Of a stretch of DNA of 6,791 nucleotides, positions 5,388-6,791 are shown piece after piece. The stretch's first letter is position 1. Each line of letters opens with the position of its first letter. Location: positions 1 to 6,791 of the forward strand of contig PACE01000031.1 in the NCBI GenBank assembly GCA_002699725.1, in the 5' to 3' direction. Position numbers and translations under genes: made by a program. The notes under the pieces are model-generated. The model was not told the DNA's origin. It did not search any database and saw only the letters and a list, made by a program, of their open reading frames with translations. Origin of the DNA: Acidimicrobiaceae bacterium (GTDB lineage: Bacteria > Actinomycetota > Acidimicrobiia > Acidimicrobiales > MedAcidi-G1).

Positions 5388-6791
5388 TCAGCCCCGCAGG
5401 GTGGCAGGCAGCGAGCCCTGCACCGCATCGATGCAACGCTGGCGCAACTCGGCCACCTCGGCATCGGTGAGCGTCCGGTCGGTGGCCTGGAGGCGCAGGG
5501 CGAAGGCGAGGCTGCGCCGCCCCTCCCGAACGGCATCGCCCCGGTACACGTCGAACAACGACAGGTCGACGAGCAGGTCGCCGGCCGCATCCCTCAGGCA
5601 TCGGCCCACGGCATCTGCCGGGGTGCCCTCGTCGACCTCGAAGGCCAGGTCGATGTCAGACGACGGATAGCGACTGAAGCCCCTGTAGGGCTTGTCGCCG
5701 TGCGATAGGGCCAACAGCGTGTCGAGGTCGACATCCAGCCAGGCCACCCGCTCGGGGACCTCATAGGACTCGAGCACGCCGGGATCGACCTCACCGACGT
5801 GGCCGACAGGAGTACCGGACACCTCGATACGTGCGGTGCGGGAGGGGTGCAGGCCGGGGACGGACTCGGCGACGAGGGCGTAGTCGCGCGCCGCCAGGGC
5901 ATCGGCCAGGGCCGACCACACCGCCACGGCCTCGCCGGCCTCGCGGCCCGCCAGCGCCACGGCCAGGTATTCACGCTCGTCGGGAAGGCGCTGCGCCTCG
6001 GCGGGCTGTCGGTACACGTGGCCGACCTCGAACAGGCCGAGGCCTGTGAGGCGGTGCGAGGCGTTGTACGCCAGCGTCTTGAGGATCCCTGGCCGTAGCG
6101 ATGCCCGCATCACCGACTCCTCGGAGACGAGGGGGTTCGTGACCGTGATGCCGTCCGCCGGCAAACCGGCCGCCTCAAGGTCTCCGGGGGCGAGGAACGG
6201 AACCGGCATGACCTCGTCGAGTCCCAGCCCGGCCATGGTGGAACGGACCGTTCGCCGGTCGAGCTGGTGCGGCGTGAGGTGGCCGGTGATGGTCGACCGG
6301 GGCACCGTGCGCTCGATCCGTCCATAGCCGTGGACCCGGGCCACCTCCTCGATCACGTCGATCTCGGTGCTGCTGTCGGCCCGGAAGCTCGGGATGTCGA
6401 CATCGAGGTCGTCGCCGACCGGTTCGGCGCCGAACTCGATGGACTGCAGCACGTCGGCGATGCGGTCCCGCCCCAGGTCGGTACCGAGGATGGCATTGAC
6501 CCGGTCGGTCCGGACCCGGACGACCTCGCGGACGGGCAGGTCTCCCCGCGCGTCGACCAGGTCGGGGGCCAGCGTGGCACCAGAGGGCGCCAGCAACTCG
6601 GCGAAGCGCCGCATGGCCAGTTCGACGACCTCCGGGTCGCAGCCCCGTTCGAAGCGGGCGGAGGCCTCGCTGCGAAGGCCCAGACGCCGTGCACTCGCCG
6701 CAATCGTCTTCGGGTCCCACCAGGCCATCTCGAGGGCCACGGTCGTGGTTCCGGCACCGATCTCGGTGTTGGCCCCGCCCATGATCCCGGC
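5388..6791 (-). CDS. pheT: Phenylalanyl-tRNA synthetase beta subunit PheT (5' part outside window)
   Basis: Beta chain of the alpha2-beta2 enzyme that charges tRNA-Phe. The window holds the last 467 codons of a protein usually near 800 residues; the frame is open to the right edge and the fragment begins AGIMGGANTEIG. Fragment residues 1-75 are the end of the B3/B4 editing domain, with the conserved RLGLRSEASARFERGCDP. About 86-156 is the B5 domain, with DIPSFRADSSTEIDVIEEVARVHGYGRI at its end. About 165-363 is the catalytic-like B6/B7 core, including VTNPLVSEESVMRASLRPG and the GLFEVGHVY strand. About 372-464 is the C-terminal anticodon-binding FDX-ACB domain, with RYPSSDIDLAF. The usual Arg-Asp pair of that domain reads Ser-Asp here. 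The TGA at 5390-5388 ends the gene. pheS is expected just outside the right edge. pheST directly upstream of arg genes is the standard actinobacterial context, here with one gene inserted. Confidence 0.97.
   Translation of the reverse strand, partial: AGIMGGANTEIGAGTTTVALEMAWWDPKTIAASARRLGLRSEASARFERGCDPEVVELAMRRFAELLAPSGATLAPDLVDARGDLPVREVVRVRTDRVNAILGTDLGRDRIADVLQSIEFGAEPVGDDLDVDIPSFRADSSTEIDVIEEVARVHGYGRIERTVPRSTITGHLTPHQLDRRTVRSTMAGLGLDEVMPVPFLAPGDLEAAGLPADGITVTNPLVSEESVMRASLRPGILKTLAYNASHRLTGLGLFEVGHVYRQPAEAQRLPDEREYLAVALAGREAGEAVAVWSALADALAARDYALVAESVPGLHPSRTARIEVSGTPVGHVGEVDPGVLESYEVPERVAWLDVDLDTLLALSHGDKPYRGFSRYPSSDIDLAFEVDEGTPADAVGRCLRDAAGDLLVDLSLFDVYRGDAVREGRRSLAFALRLQATDRTLTDAEVAELRQRCIDAVQGSLPATLRG

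Noticed and set aside
4593..5708. A 371-codon plus-strand open frame antisense to the oxidoreductase and the end of pheT.
   Set aside because: It crosses two well-supported genes on the other strand and has no family motifs; the long frame comes from GC bias.
1..6791. Search for tRNA or rRNA genes, insertion sequences, CRISPR arrays, toxin-antitoxin or defence genes and phage genes.
   Set aside because: Nothing found by eye. Coding sequence of six core genes fills all but about 120 bp, leaving no room for an unrecognised system.

Overview
The window is high-GC bacterial chromosome, and every convincing gene lies on the minus strand. Read in that direction (high to low coordinates) the order is: the 3' part of pheT (phenylalanyl-tRNA synthetase beta chain), a medium-chain dehydrogenase/reductase of the NADPH:quinone oxidoreductase type, then argC, argJ, argB and argD, the last running off the left edge. 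The pheT-argCJBD order is the classic actinobacterial arrangement. Together with the strong G/C preference at third codon positions, the GTG start of argJ, an actinobacterial-type ArgJ C-terminus and apparently leaderless initiation, it suggests an actinobacterium, perhaps of an early-branching class such as Acidimicrobiia. The class-level placement is inference only.

Layout: 6791-5388, last 467 residues of PheT; 5387-5343, a 45-bp gap; 5342-4371, the oxidoreductase; 4370-4307, a 64-bp gap that is the most signal-rich non-coding stretch here; 4306-3260, argC; 3263-2100, argJ; 2088-1177, argB; 1180-1, argD without its stop codon. argC/argJ overlap by 4 bp (GTGA), argB/argD overlap by 4 bp (ATGA), and the argB ribosome binding site overlaps the argJ stop. 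The four arg genes therefore look like one translationally coupled operon.

How the genes work together: ArgJ makes N-acetylglutamate by moving the acetyl group from N-acetylornithine to glutamate. ArgB phosphorylates it, ArgC reduces the acyl phosphate to the semialdehyde, and ArgD transaminates that to N-acetylornithine, which returns to ArgJ. This is the acetyl-recycling ornithine/arginine pathway. The gap before argC holds a plausible leaderless promoter (-35 TTGCAT, 17-bp spacer, -10 TATGCT, 6 bp to the ATG). A perfect 12-bp palindrome overlaps the -35 and resembles an ArgR operator. ArgB carries the N-terminal helix and C-terminal motif of arginine-inhibited enzymes. Control at both transcription and enzyme level is therefore likely.

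I found no mobile element, CRISPR array, RNA gene, phage gene or undescribed multi-gene system. This is a core biosynthetic locus. Its less ordinary points are the oxidoreductase gene between pheT and argC, and the compact regulatory region before argC.
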